Shown here: positions 41,001 to 54,025 of the stretch, piece after piece
How the letters are laid out: each line of letters starts with the position of its first letter
Numbering within the stretch: position 1 is the stretch's first letter
Assembly: GCF_029168945.1 (NCBI RefSeq)
Contig: NC_083605.1
Coordinates: 5,029,280-5,093,279 of the forward strand
Direction of reading: 5' to 3'
Source: Cannabis sativa
Taxonomy: Eukaryota > Streptophyta > Magnoliopsida > Rosales > Cannabaceae
DNA: 64,000 bases
Notes under the pieces: model-generated
Databases searched by the model: none
What the model was told of the DNA's origin: nothing
What the model saw: only the letters and a program-made list of their open reading frames with translations
Position numbers and translations under genes: made by a program

Positions 41001-43060
41001 AAATGGATCTACAAGGTAAAAACTCATCACGATAGTTCAATTGAGAGATACAAGGCTCAGTTAGTAACTTGAGGATTCTCTCAACCGTATGGGCTAGACT
41101 ATGATGAGACTTTTAACCTAGATGCTAAGATTACAACAGTACGGGTTCTGGTAGCACTTGCAGCCAATAAACAATAAAGGCTATGGTAAATGGATGTGAA
41201 GAACACCTTTCTACATGGAGAATCGGATCGAGAGATACACATAATGAAACCAAGAGGATTTGAGGATAGAGCCCATCTAGATCATGTTTACAAATTGAAC
41301 AAGGCGCTTAATAGATAAAAACTATCTATGAGAGCATACTATGGCAAGATTGTTGAGTTCTTAGTGAAGAGCGGTTATGCCATGGCGCATGTAGAATCAA
41401 GTTTATTGAATGTAAAGGAATCAAAGATCACAGTTGTTCTTGTATATGTCGATGACCTCATCATTATTGGCAATGATGAAGAAAAGATTCGTCAAACAAA
41501 GGAGAACTTTTCAATTTACTTTCAAATGAAAGAGCTTGAAAAATTGAAACACTTCCTTGGATTAGAATAAGTTGACCAAACTGAGGAAGGCTTATTTCTC
41601 TGTCAGAAAAAGTATGCTAAAGATTTACTGTAAAGATTTGGAATGCTCAAGTGCAAGCCCATCTTAACACCTATGGAAGCTAATGTCAAGCTATGTGCTC
41701 ATGCTGGGAAGGACTTGCAAGACAGAGCAATGTTTCGACAACTTATTGGTAGTCCAATCTACCTTATATTAATAAGGACATGATATCTCATATGGAGTTG
41801 GAATAGTGAGCCAATATATGCAACAACCAAAGAAGCCTCATTTGGAAGTAGTTTAATGAATGTTGAGGTACGCCAAAGATACCATTAACTGTAATCTCTT
41901 TTATAAGTAAGGTTGTGAGATTAAGATTGTTGGCTACTACGATATTAATTATGCTATAGATCATGACAGACGTTCATCAATAATGGGAGATGTATTCATG
42001 CTTGGATCTAGAGTAGTATCTTAGTGTAGTAAAAGGAAACTAATAGTGTCCTTATCAACCATAGAAGCAAAATATAGAGCAGCATCAATGGCCACTCAAG
42101 AGAGTACATGGTTGATGCAGCTGATGAAAGGTCTACACCAGTCTACATAGGGGCGGAGCCAGGATTTCAATGCAAGGGGGGCCAAATTTTAAAATTTAGT
42201 ATAAAATAAAAATTTTATCATATATTTATTTTCAATATTAAAATTAAAAACAAATTCTTTTATATGTCAAAAATTGTCTATAAAAAATATCAAAATAAAA
42301 CAAAAAGTACTCTATATTATTCAAATTAAAAATATTAATATACTTTTAATTAAAGCGTACATATTTTATAAAACAAAATGTATATATGAACAAAATAATT
42401 TTATATTTAATTAAATTTAATACTTAACTAGAGGAGATCATAAATCTCAACTTCTACATAATGATGAAAATTATCAATTAGTGTATGATTTTGAGTCAAA
42501 TGTGGAAAAAAAAAATAACAATAATAAATAGTAGAAATAGTAAAAGAAAATAATAATAATTAATAAGCAATTATCTTATTTTATTTACCTTCTACTCATA
42601 TAAATTTAATTTTATGTCAATTCACTTCTAAAAAAAATTTCAATTTTATTTTTAATAAATTAAGCACTTAATTTATATATGTATTTTATTTATAAATATT
42701 TACATATATATATATATTAAAAGGGATATAAAATTGTTGGGGGGGCCATGGCCACTCTTACTTTGGCTGTGGCTCCGCCCCTGAGTCTACAGATTAAGCA
42801 ATGCCATTTTATTGAGATAATCAGTCTTCTATTCGTCTAGCAAAGAATTAAGTGGTTCAAGCTGGAACAAAGCATGTCGGGGTACATTATCATTTTCTAA
42901 GAGAAAAAGAACTTCGAGAAGAGCTAGAGATGTACAAAGTAAAGAGCGAAGATCAAAGAGCAAACTTGTTCACTAAAGGACTCAACACGACAAAACTTCA
43001 AAACCTCATAGAACAACTCAATATGAAAAATTGCTGTTGAAGGGGAATGATTTATGAACT
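38034..43060 (+). mobile_element. Degenerate Ty1-copia element (third lineage)
   Basis: A probable 5' LTR (38034-38275, TGTTGCA...CCAACA) is followed by a mutated primer site (AGGTATAAGAGTC). Gag (MGDFQVVNGMEKLNNQNYNT near 38406), protease-like DWIVDS (about 39340), integrase, RT (YVDDLIIIGNDEE near 41450) and RNase H (DRRSSIMGDVFM, LSTIEAKYRAAS near 41960-42090) can be followed in order but with many stops and shifts. It ends near a weak polypurine tract about 43040. No 3' LTR is present. A hAT element is nested at 42148. Confidence 0.82.
42148..42783. mobile_element. Non-autonomous hAT element, 636 bp
   Basis: The ends are TAGGGGCGGAGCC and GGCTCCGCCCCTG, near-perfect inverted repeats of 12-13 bp. 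A perfect 8-bp duplication AGTCTACA flanks it (42140-42147 and 42784-42791). The interior is AT-rich with no coding frame. It splits the RNase H region of the copia element. Confidence 0.9.
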
Positions 43061-44610
43061 TTGCTAGGAATTGGAAAGCTTGAAGCATTTCCTCTATGAA
43101 ATCCCATTCAATGGTATCATATGCTTTCTGCAGGTCCAACTTGATCATACAATTAGCCTTTGCAGATTTCTTCCCATAATGCCTTACTAGGTCTTGACAA
43201 TTTATGATTTTGAGCCACAAGATCAGGTAAAATATTCTTAAGCCTGGAGCAAATAAGTTTTGTTGCCACTTTATAGAGTAAATTACAATAGGCTATAGGA
43301 CGATAATCACTAACAGTGACACTTGATTTTAGGAACAAGAGTCAAAACTGTAGAGTTAATCTCCTTTAAAAGCTTCTGATTGTAGAAAGGATGTAATGGC
43401 CTCACAAATATCTTCCTCAATTGAACTCCAATTATCTTGAAAAAAGTAATTGTTGTAGCCATCTGGACCTGGCGCTTTGCGACCTCGTATATCAAACATT
43501 ACCTTCTTGATTTCATCTCTTGAATAGTTAGCTAAGAGCATGGCTGCTTGAGAGGTTGATACAAAAGGGCTGATTAATTATTCATGGAAGAATTGACTGC
43601 ATGTTCTCCAACTTGCTTCCTAACAGATTGTGATAATAAGAAATGAAAGCATCAGTTAATGCATCAAGTTCATCAATTCTAACTCCATTTGTATTGAGAA
43701 TAGACAGAATTCTATTTTGACTTCGTCTCACTCTTATGCTAATGTGAAACAATGTTGAGTTTTCATCTCCATCCTTTGCCCAATTCATCTTTGCTTTTGT
43801 TGCAAAAAGGTACGATAAGCACTATGTACTTTTTCATATTGGACTCTAGCTTCCAATTCTTGAGCATGAAGCTCATGGTTCAAAGGGTCAAGCTGCAAAC
43901 TATTCTGGCAGTCAACAAGATTTTTCTTGGTTTGAGTGTTTGCTGCCTGAATATCAGAGAATTCATGCTGATTAATCTCCTTGAAGACACTCTTGAGTGC
44001 TTTGAGTTTGGACACCGCTTGATACATCTTTGTACCTTTTACTTTTTGATGCCACACAGAAGAAACCTTTTCCAAATATTGAGGATGAGAAGACCACATT
44101 CTGAAATATTTGAAAGGTTTCTTCCCTCTAGTAATGAAAGGGTCTATGATGAAATAGGCCTTCACATAAGAAAAAAACTTCAGCATTAGGGAACTCAAGA
44201 GAGTCAGACCTGCTTTACTAGAATTCTATCAATTTTGGAATAGATTTTATCCCCTTCTGGTTGCTTATTATTCCAGGTGAAAAAATTATTGTATTTAACA
44301 TCTTCAAGATTATAATAAGCTACACAATTTGAGAAATTTGTTGAAGTATGAAGTCTAGCTCGATTACTAGTTCTTTCATTAGCAGCCATAATGTCATTAA
44401 AGTCACCAAGAACTATCCATGACTCCATCACAACTAGTTCTAAGATATCTTTCCATAAGTTTTTCCTTCCTTCCTTCCTCATCATTAAATTCATAAACAA
44501 AAGTAACATAAAGTCTATTCTTATTGTCCACTGTAGTAACCAGAAAATGAATAAGTTGATTTGAACATTTTAAAATACTCACATTGAAACTTAAAGGATG
44601 TCATGGAGCA
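43045..44610 (-). mobile_element. LINE fragment, endonuclease and part of RT
   Basis: On the minus strand, in order from 44610: endonuclease (CSNQLIHFLVTTVDNKNRL, SWIVLGDFNDIM, YSKIDRILV), a linker, WAKDGDENSTLFHISIRVRR (43785), IRGRKAPGPDGYN (about 43480), [19 protein letters not shown] (about 43300) and [18 protein letters not shown] (about 43120). Frames shift and the RT is cut off at its 3' side. This is a plant L1-type LINE truncated at both ends. Confidence 0.82.
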
Positions 44611-46249
<1,639 letters not shown>

Positions 46250-46480
46250 AGATGAGTTAATTGATCCTCAATCGAACAATTTACATCTACAAGAAGTTGT
46301 TTTTATTGCTTTATATATGTATAAATACAATTATGTTATACTATGTTGTACCTTCTTAATTTTTTTTTTTTCATAAATGTTTATTATGTTCTACAAGAAT
46401 CATCTTATTACAAAGGTTAAAAATTTGTATTTTGTATTCTCAACTCCGAACCCTTTTTTAGGGGAGCTGAGGTTGGTATT

Positions 46481-46860
46481 TGTGTTAAATTTTGGTTTAA
46501 AGTTAGCGTTCTATTTTGGTTGAATGATGTGTTTCTCATGGGAAGTTTCATTGTATGGTGTGGCTAACCTTGTTTTGCAGGTACATCTTAGTTAAAAATA
46601 TTTTAATTATTTAAAGTGCTAAAGAAAAAGATTGTACATTCATTTTTTTGGCAATTTAGTTGTCAAAATGTGTGTTGAACTTTGGTTTAAAATTAGTATT
46701 CTATTTTAGTTTAATGATGTGTTTCTCAAGGAGAGTTTGATTGTATGGTGTGGCTAACTTTGTCTTGTAGGTACATTTTAGTTAAAAATATTTTGATTAT
46801 CTAAGGTATCAAATGAGGAGATTGTAAAGTCATTTTTTTGACAATTTAAGTGTCAAAATA
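46481..46860. repeat. Tandem duplication, 190-bp unit
   Basis: 46481-46670 and 46671-46860 are two direct copies (start TGTGTT(A/G)AA(A/C)TTTGGTTTAAA) with moderate divergence. They lie downstream of gene A. Confidence 0.85.
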
Positions 46861-47029
46861 TTTTTTACTGTAATTTCTTTATGCAATTAATTTGATTTGC
46901 CTACATTGATTTCGTGTCTTTATTGGTCTTTTCTTTCAAAGGAAAGTTTTCTTTTTAACTGTTTATTTTCTTATTTTGGAAACTTATTTCTCTTATGAAA
47001 AGTTGATTTTATTTGAAAATTTTGACCCT

Positions 47030-47240
47030 AACTATGTCAACTGAGAAGTGTAATAATAATCATGGTCAAGAGACATCCTCTTCATCAATAATGTTACCAT
47101 TTACTCTATAAAGATGAGTTAATTGATCCTCAATCGAACAATTTGCATTAACAAGAAATTGTCTTTATTGCTTTATACATCATGTACAAATACAATTATG
47201 TATGTTGTACCTTCTTATTTTTTTTCATAAATATTTTTAA
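47030..47240 (+). pseudogene. Duplicated 3' end of gene A
   Basis: It repeats about 210 bp of 46165-46376, that is the last ~28 codons of the gene A kinase exon, its stop and the start of the 3' UTR (GGTCAAGAGACATCCTC, AAAGATGAGTTAATTGATCC). The rest of the gene is absent. It marks an old local duplication. Confidence 0.85.
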
Positions 47241-47276
47241 TTATGTTCTATCAGAATGCATTACATGTAACATTAC

Positions 47277-47582
47277 GGTGGCGTTTGGTTGGAGGTAATA
47301 AAATAAAATGAAATGGAAAGAAAACAATTTTCATTCCATTCCTTTGTTTGGTTGCATTTTAAAGTATTAGAATGACATTCCAATGGAATGCTCTTTCCAC
47401 CATTTTGGTGGAATGACTATTCCATTTTAAAAAGAAAGGAATGACCATTCCAATGTAACAAGAAAAAAAAAATTTAATTATTTTTTTATCAATTTTTTTT
47501 ATGCATTTTAAATTTTATTCCATTCCTATTCCCATTCCCATTCTTATTCCTATATTTTCATTCCTCCCAACCAAACGTCTCC
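47277..47582. mobile_element. MITE, second copy of the GGCGTTTGGTTGGAGG family
   Basis: It begins GGTGGCGTTTGGTTGGAGG and ends CCTCCCAACCAAACGTCTCC. It is similar throughout to 28250-28571, though neither target duplication nor ends are exact. Confidence 0.75.
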
Positions 47583-47921
47583 TAAGTGTGTTTTATAACT
47601 ATACCAAACCAAGTAAAAAAAAAATTATTTTGCTAGGCTTGCAGTTTTTCATTTTTCTCTACAATAAATACATATTTTCAAATTTTATATTTCAATTAAC
47701 TTTTCTAAAATTATAAGTTTTGAATCATAATCAACCTTATTTGATCAATTATATAAAAAGATATAAGATACATGTGCATGAACAAAGAAATAATTTAATT
47801 TTTTTTTAAGGGACTGAACAAAGAAATTTTTAACCAACTTTACCAAGGTGCAAACTCTGTCTAAAATTTATGAAATAATTCTAAAAAGGTTCCTTACAAG
47901 TAAAACTTATATAGCTTATAC
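47583..47921. other. Spacer between MITE and gene B
   Basis: AT-rich sequence that includes the probable 3' UTR of gene B. Nothing else is seen. Confidence 0.4.
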
Positions 47922-50323
47922 TCACTCTAACTCAGCTATAGTTTCTAGCTCAACATTGTTTCCTCTTCTTCTAGGCAAATCAGCAATTGTTATTGCTTGG
48001 CCTGTAGAGCCAAAAGGATTAGGAGGCATACTTAACTTTTCTACTCCTTCAAGCATTTGAACCACAACTTTCATACTAGGACGATCTTTAGGGTGCCATT
48101 GAATGCACCATAATCCCACAATTGCCATTCTCTTTGCAATCTTACCATCATCTTCTTTTTCTTCTACAAGATTATTATAGATCCATTCCGGATAATAAAC
48201 TTGACTAGTGTTGTCCTCTTTCACGTCGGTAATCTTCTTCCCACCAACCATTTCAAGCAACATTATTCCAAAACTATAAACATCTGACTTATATGACACA
48301 TTCCCGAAGTTTCTAGAAAAAACTTCGGGAGCAATGTACCCTAGAGTCCCTCTAGCGGTAGAGACTGACACCATACTTTGATCCCTTGAACACAACTTAG
48401 CCAAACCAAAATCAGAAAGCTTAGGAACAAAGTTATGGTCTAACAAAACATTATGAGGTTTGATATCGAAATGAAGGATTCTTTGATCACACCCTTGATG
48501 AAGATATTCAATACCTTTGGCTATGCCTAAAGTAATATCCATAAGTTTCTCCCAACCTAAGAAATGATCAGAATCTGGTGAAGATATATATTGTTGAAGT
48601 GAGCCATTTGGTAAGAATTCATAGACAAGAGCTCTTCTAAACCCGTCAGCACAATAACCAACCAAACGAACCACATTGATATGGTGAATTCGACCAATGG
48701 TGCCAACTTCATTTACAAACTCTTCTCCATTTCCTTTCAAATTGTTAAGGATTTTCACAGCAACAAAGAATTTTGCTGAGAGTTTTCCTTTGTAGACTAC
48801 TCCATAGGCACCTTCACCTAATTTTTCATTGAATTGACTTGTAATATGCTTAATATCAGCATAAGAATATCTGCTTGGCTTTAGAGCTAGGTAGTCCTCC
48901 AAAAATCTCTCTAATCTTTGTTGATTATGTTTTTCTTGCTCATTAGAGTTGTAAGCGCGATAAGCCAATACAAGTAGCAGAGTAAGAACAATTGTACCAA
49001 ATGTTGCACCTGCACACAAAATGAAAAACATTTAACATGTTCAATTTTTGATCTAGATATAGTCTAACATAACAATAATGTTCTATAAAAACAAAACAAA
49101 AAATTCTCACCAATTGCCACGAATTTCTTGGTTTGGCCTGCAACAATATAATTCAGATTTGTGGTTATAAAGAAATTAATCAAAACGAGACATTGCTTGA
49201 ACTTGGACATAGTATTACCCCAACTAAGTAAAATGTACTGGAGAGTATAGTAGAAAACTATACAAAATCCATTAAAAACAATTTCAATTCTTTTAGGCAA
49301 AATTACCATTTTGCCCTTTACTTCACCTGAAAATCAATCTTAAAGCTTAGGGATAAAATTGTCTAATACCATAATCCTGGTTAATCTCGATATTCCAAAT
49401 ATCACTCATGACCGTCCCGCTTAAGAAAAGATTGTGACTCTAATAACCAAATCGTCGCATTTTCATAGTTATCGAGCAAATATCACCAAATTAATAAATT
49501 TTCAAATATGTCATATTTAATACATTAGAGTTTAATAAAATTTCTGAAATTAAGAAATTATAAGATGCGCAAATAATCCATATTCTAACCACAAGAAAAA
49601 GAAGTCATGGTCATGGGACTTACTTGGTTTTGGATATTGATAACACTCAGTTTCATTTTGGCTACCATTGTCCTTGAATCGACATCCGTATCCTTTTACA
49701 ACTTCACAAAGAGCACAATTGGGCTTAACCCAATTCATATAAATATACTTTTGCTCACTAAAAGAGCTGAGAAGAATATAAGGAACAGAAATTACATTAT
49801 ACATTTTTTTACAAAATGCCAAGGGCACATATTCAATGGAGGATGAAGAATAAAGAGCAATAACTTGGTAACCATGAGGGCTAGTGAGGCAAGGAATGAC
49901 AATGGAATCCAAATCTTCTGAAACAGAACAGTTAAACAGTGTATAGTCACAAAGTTCATCTTTGATGAAACTTAAGGGAGAAACTGATGAGCCATTGATC
50001 TTTAAAAGCTTTAGAAAAAGGCAATCATTGGGGTCATATAATTCTATCAACTGAGATTTGTAATCTATGTTTTTCACAAACAAGTTTACTGATTTTGGCA
50101 GCTCTAGAACTGTATGTTTTCCCATGCAAGATAGCTCAAAGCCCGGATAGCCGCAGTGATTCGGTTGAGCATCTTTGAGTCTGAACGGGAATCGAATCGC
50201 GGGGCCATTTCCACATCTTGATTCCTTGCATTGTGTTTGAGTTGCTCCAATATCAATGGACAACTTCAGAAGTATAAACAGTGTGTATGGCCAAGAAATT
50301 GCAGATTTTGAGAGAAAATTCAT
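47922..50323 (-). CDS. LRK10-like receptor kinase gene B
   Basis: Three exons on the minus strand: 50323-49624, 49137-49111 and 49009-47922. All junctions keep phase and give 604 residues. A signal peptide (SWPYTLFILLKLSIDIGA) is followed by the GUB_WAK-type domain (CKESRCGNGPAIRFPFRLK, HCGYPGFELSC), further cysteines to CRFKDNGSQNETEC, a transmembrane segment (GTIVLTLLLVLAY) and a kinase: LGEGAYGVV (about 306), [12 protein letters not shown] (non-RD), DFG, APE. The C-terminal tail is RRRGNNVELETIAELE. It shows the typical rust-resistance-kinase Lr10-like layout. It is the same subtype as gene D and differs from A, C and E. It lies divergent to gene C across 3.7 kb and tail-to-tail with gene A. 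I see no break in the frame. Confidence 0.88.
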
Positions 50324-51223
50324 GATCCCTTTTCTCTCACTCTGAGGTGAGTAAAATGAAAACCAGGCTAAGTTTCACACACAAAAAAATAAATAATAAT
50401 AGTATGGAGCACATGAAGCTATTGCTAGTTATGTAATAAAATACTTTTTATGTATGTAATTTATTTTGATACAATCTTTTGAGTATGTAAAATCAAATTT
50501 TGATGGGTTGCTTGCTTGGATTTGTGTTCTATTTCCTTCCTATTGATTAAAGATGACATGGTCATTGGTTATGGACCTTTTAGATTAGGGCTAGGGAGTA
50601 GTAAATATAACATAGTATTGCTCTTCATTTGTGAATGAAGAGCCATGTGACTTGTTTTTCCCTAAATTTAATGAGTGGCATGCTTTTATGTGGGTTCTGT
50701 TTCCTTCCCATTGATTAATGATAACATGCAAATATTACATAATATAGCTTTTAGTTATTGAGGAGCAATGTGACTTATTTGTCCATAATGGTTTTTAAAG
50801 TTATTGATCACATCTACTTTTGACTAGCTTGCATTGTGTCCATGAAAAATAATCTGTTTTGATGAACTTGTTATTTGAGTTAAAATTTCATTCAAATTGT
50901 TTCTCTTGATTAAAACATCACATACTAATTATATTTCTAATTAGTTTCATTTGTAAAAATTAAATATTCAAATAAAAAAGTTTCAACTCCCTTGTGTTGG
51001 TACTTTGTTACACTTAATTTCAAAGTTTATTTTTGGTGATCACCCTTGTCCGTTGATCTCAGCTAACTTTTCAGCATAAAGTCATGTGGATGGATACCTA
51101 AAATTTGTGACGTCATAATTTATTAATTATTTTAAATTAAAGAAAATAGTAGACTATTTATATTAATTAATTAAAAAAAGATTAAACTAACCATTTAACT
51201 CGGTTTATCAAAAGTTTTGGAAT
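50324..51223. other. 5' flank of gene B
   Basis: AT-rich sequence that should hold the promoter of gene B. Part of it (about 50390-50780) resembles 51610-52000, so both come from one duplicated promoter region. No gene is seen. Confidence 0.6.
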
Positions 51224-51484
51224 GCTAATTAGAATTTTTGCCTCTTGAACTTTCACATGTACCAAATCATGTTCTTTGAACTTTTAAGGTTGAGGGGGTA
51301 GATATCAAAGTCTGGGGAACATCGTTTAGTATATAAACAATTACTGAAATAGTAAAATTGAATGAAATTAGACAAAAGTCCTTAAATTTAACAATCTCAA
51401 TAATTCAGGGGATATTTTTAACGACCTTAAAAGTTCGAGAGGCATGATTTAGTACATGTTAAAGTTCAGAGGGTAGTTGATCAT
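51224..51484. mobile_element. Shortened copy of the 20324-20713 MITE family
   Basis: It shares long stretches with 20324-20713 (for example GTAGATATCAAAGTCTGGGG and AAATTAGACAAAAGTCCTTA). The left arm is cut short. It abuts the exon-1 relic that follows. Confidence 0.7.
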
Positions 51485-52000
51485 CATTGAATCCAATGGC
51501 CACACCATTTCCACGTCTTGATTTTTCATACATTGTGTTTGAGTAGCTCCAATATCAATGAGCAATAATCCCAAAACCCTAAACATAAAGATAGTGAAGC
51601 ACATACTAAATATATATAGCATGGAGCACATGAACCTATTGCTATTTTTCCTTTTCTTTTAGTTTTGATACAATCTTTGATTATGTTAAAGCTATATTTT
51701 AATGGGTTGCTTGACTTGATTTGGATTATGTTTCCCTCTCATTGATTAGGGTGGCCATTGGCTATGGACCTTTAGATTAGAACTAGCACATACTACATAA
51801 TATTGGTCGTAATAATTTGTGAAATTAAAGCCATGTGACTTGTTTGTCCCTAATTTATGATGGCTTGCTTGCTTTGATTTGGGTACTTCCCTCCCATTTG
51901 ATTAAAGTTGAAATGGACATGGTCATCGCCTATGCACCTCTTCGATTAGGACTTTGATATTACATAATATTTATATATATAGCTCTAAATTTTTTAGGAG
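51485..52000 (-). pseudogene. Relic of a gene B/D-type exon 1 and its promoter
   Basis: Near 51490-51560 the minus strand reads IDIGATQTQC as in gene B, then loses the frame while the base sequence still follows the B-type exon. 51610-52000 matches the 5' flank of gene B (GCATGGAGCACATGAA, GATTTTGATACAATC-like). Everything after the first ~30 codons is lost, apparently cut at the MITE. This is a third, decayed member of the B/D subtype. Confidence 0.75.
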
Positions 52001-52479
52001 CCATGTGAGTTGTTTTGTCCTTATTTGTCTAGTTTCCCTTAATGTGTCCATGCTTATATAGCTCTACGTCGATGAACTTGTGCATTTGTGAGTTGATTTT
52101 TTTGGTCATAATTTGTGGTGAGTTGAAATTTCATTGAAAGTGTTTTTCTTGATTATGGCATCATTATAATCTACAATATTAGTTAACACTATCATAAAGG
52201 AACTTTGCTAGACATTAATGTGAAAATTAACTTTATAGTTAAATCAATTATTTTAAACGAGAAATAGTTATATATTCCATTTAATACTAATTTTTAATAA
52301 GAAAAAAAAATAAATTATGTTATTTTTTAATTTAAATTACATATCTAACTGTGGTAATGACACATGAGTAACGCGATAGATAAATCAAGTTTTTCTTGCT
52401 AAATGGGGTTGGAACCTTTTAAACAACAGTCAATCTCTTTGTTGCAAGGTGCTGAAACTGAAATATTTGAGGGGTATGA
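52001..52479. other. AT-rich spacer
   Basis: Nothing is recognised. Confidence 0.4.
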
Positions 52480-53420
52480 GATTTCTTGAGTATCAATACA
52501 AAAACTCGGATTTTTAGTTTTGAAAAAATATTATCAAAGCTATTGATATTCTTCGGAAAGAGGCTTGTAAAATGGTGATTGATAGCAAAAACACTAATAT
52601 TTGAGATGATCCTTGGGTGGCTCATGAAAATAGCTTCTACCGAAAACCTAATGGAGTGCCCGATCTTGAATTGCAACAGGCAGCAGATCTTTTAATGGAG
52701 AATGGTGACTGGGATTTTCAAAAATTGGTCTACCTTTTCGACTAGAAGACTGTGGATGCAATTTTGAAAGGGGCAAACGTTTTGGAAGGGGTCAAGATTA
52801 CTGGATCTGGACTAAAGAGACAAATGGTCGTTTCTCTTGTAATTCAGCGTATTTAATTCAAGCTTTCCAAAGAGCTCCTCCGAGCGTTCTTTCCCTTACT
52901 ATGTGGAACAAGCTTTGGAATAGCAAAATTTTAGAACGCCATGTAAGATCCTTTGGTAGAACATCCTCTCTAACGCACTCCCCATTCTGTCTATTGTAAA
53001 GCAGCAAATGAACATTGAAGAGACAACTTGCCCAATTTGTGGTGGAGATAATGAAACTATGGAACATTTGTTTCTTCATTGTAATTTTGCCTACCGTCTA
53101 TGGTGTTCTTCCCCATGGGGAATTTACCCCATCTCGAATGTTGGAACTCGGTTGTGGGATTGGGTTAAATTCACTTAAGGTAGACAAGGAATCAACGTTG
53201 ATGAAGTTTTCATATTTGCTTTAATTGTGGTGGACATCGTCTGGCGAGCTCGAAACGACAAGGTACACAATAATAATTTGGGTAGTATAAAACATTATAT
53301 TGATTCTATTTATTACTGTTCTACAGATTACAGAGCCCCGATTCTTCTCTAACCTACTCCTGTGTTGGAATCTAGGTGGTCCCCTCCTCCTTTGGACTTA
53401 GAACAGTATCAGAATGGACA
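52480..53420 (+). mobile_element. LINE 3' fragment with zf-RVT region
   Basis: In shifting frames it reads DDPWVAHE, LELQQAADLLMENGDWDF (about 52665-52720) and CPICGGDNETMEHLFLHCNF near 53030-53090, the zinc-binding reverse-transcriptase-associated domain of plant LINEs. Stops interrupt it. RT itself is missing. Confidence 0.7.
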
Positions 53421-53455
53421 GGTGCGAATCGGATAGGATCACTCGCAAGGGATAT

Positions 53456-53600
53456 GGCTCTTATACCATGTTGAGAATAATGAGGTTCTATCTTAAAACC
53501 AATTGATCATAAATAGAATAGCTCATGTTCTTATATATATTTCAATACTCTACCATTTATTTCATGTGAGACAATGTCCACAATAATGATCGCGATGTCT
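53456..53600 (-). repeat. Copia LTR end with primer site, fragment
   Basis: The minus strand reads ...CATTATTCTCAACA followed directly by TGGTATAAGAGCC (rc of 53456-53468), the junction of a copia LTR and its primer site. The outer limit of the LTR is not clear, and I find no matching internal region. Confidence 0.5.
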
Positions 53601-54025
53601 AATTTTGTTTTATCTATGTACATTTTTAGTTTAAAAAAAAAATAAGAAAAGAATCACATTATCATTTTGTTAGTTTAATCTTGTCTTTTTTAATTTTTTT
53701 GTCAATACTCTTTAATTTTACTTTTGTTTGCAAATTGAGGAGCCAGTTAAATCCGATTTAAATGCTAACTAGGTTAGTACTGTGTACACCTATGTAGACG
53801 TGACATGTTTTTATTAGTTTCGAAGTTTTAGTGTCACATGTACACGTACACAAAAGCAATCCCAATTAGCATTCAACAACAGAATTCAACTAGTTCCTTA
53901 AATTAGCAAACAAAAATAAAATTAAGGGGGGTATTAAAAAAAGCAAGGGATTAAAGTGTTTAAACATTAAAACACAAGGGTCCTATATAAACAATTTCAT
54001 CACACTTTGCAAAGCCTCTCTAAAA
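53601..54025. promoter_or_regulatory. 5' flank and probable promoter of gene C
   Basis: AT-rich. TATATAA at about 53983-53989 lies about 40 bp before the ATG, which is close but plausible as a TATA box with a very short leader. No other element is recognised. Confidence 0.35.

Noticed and set aside
49607..49846. 79-codon plus-strand frame opposite gene B exon 1
   Set aside because: Shadow of the gene B ectodomain exon on the other strand.
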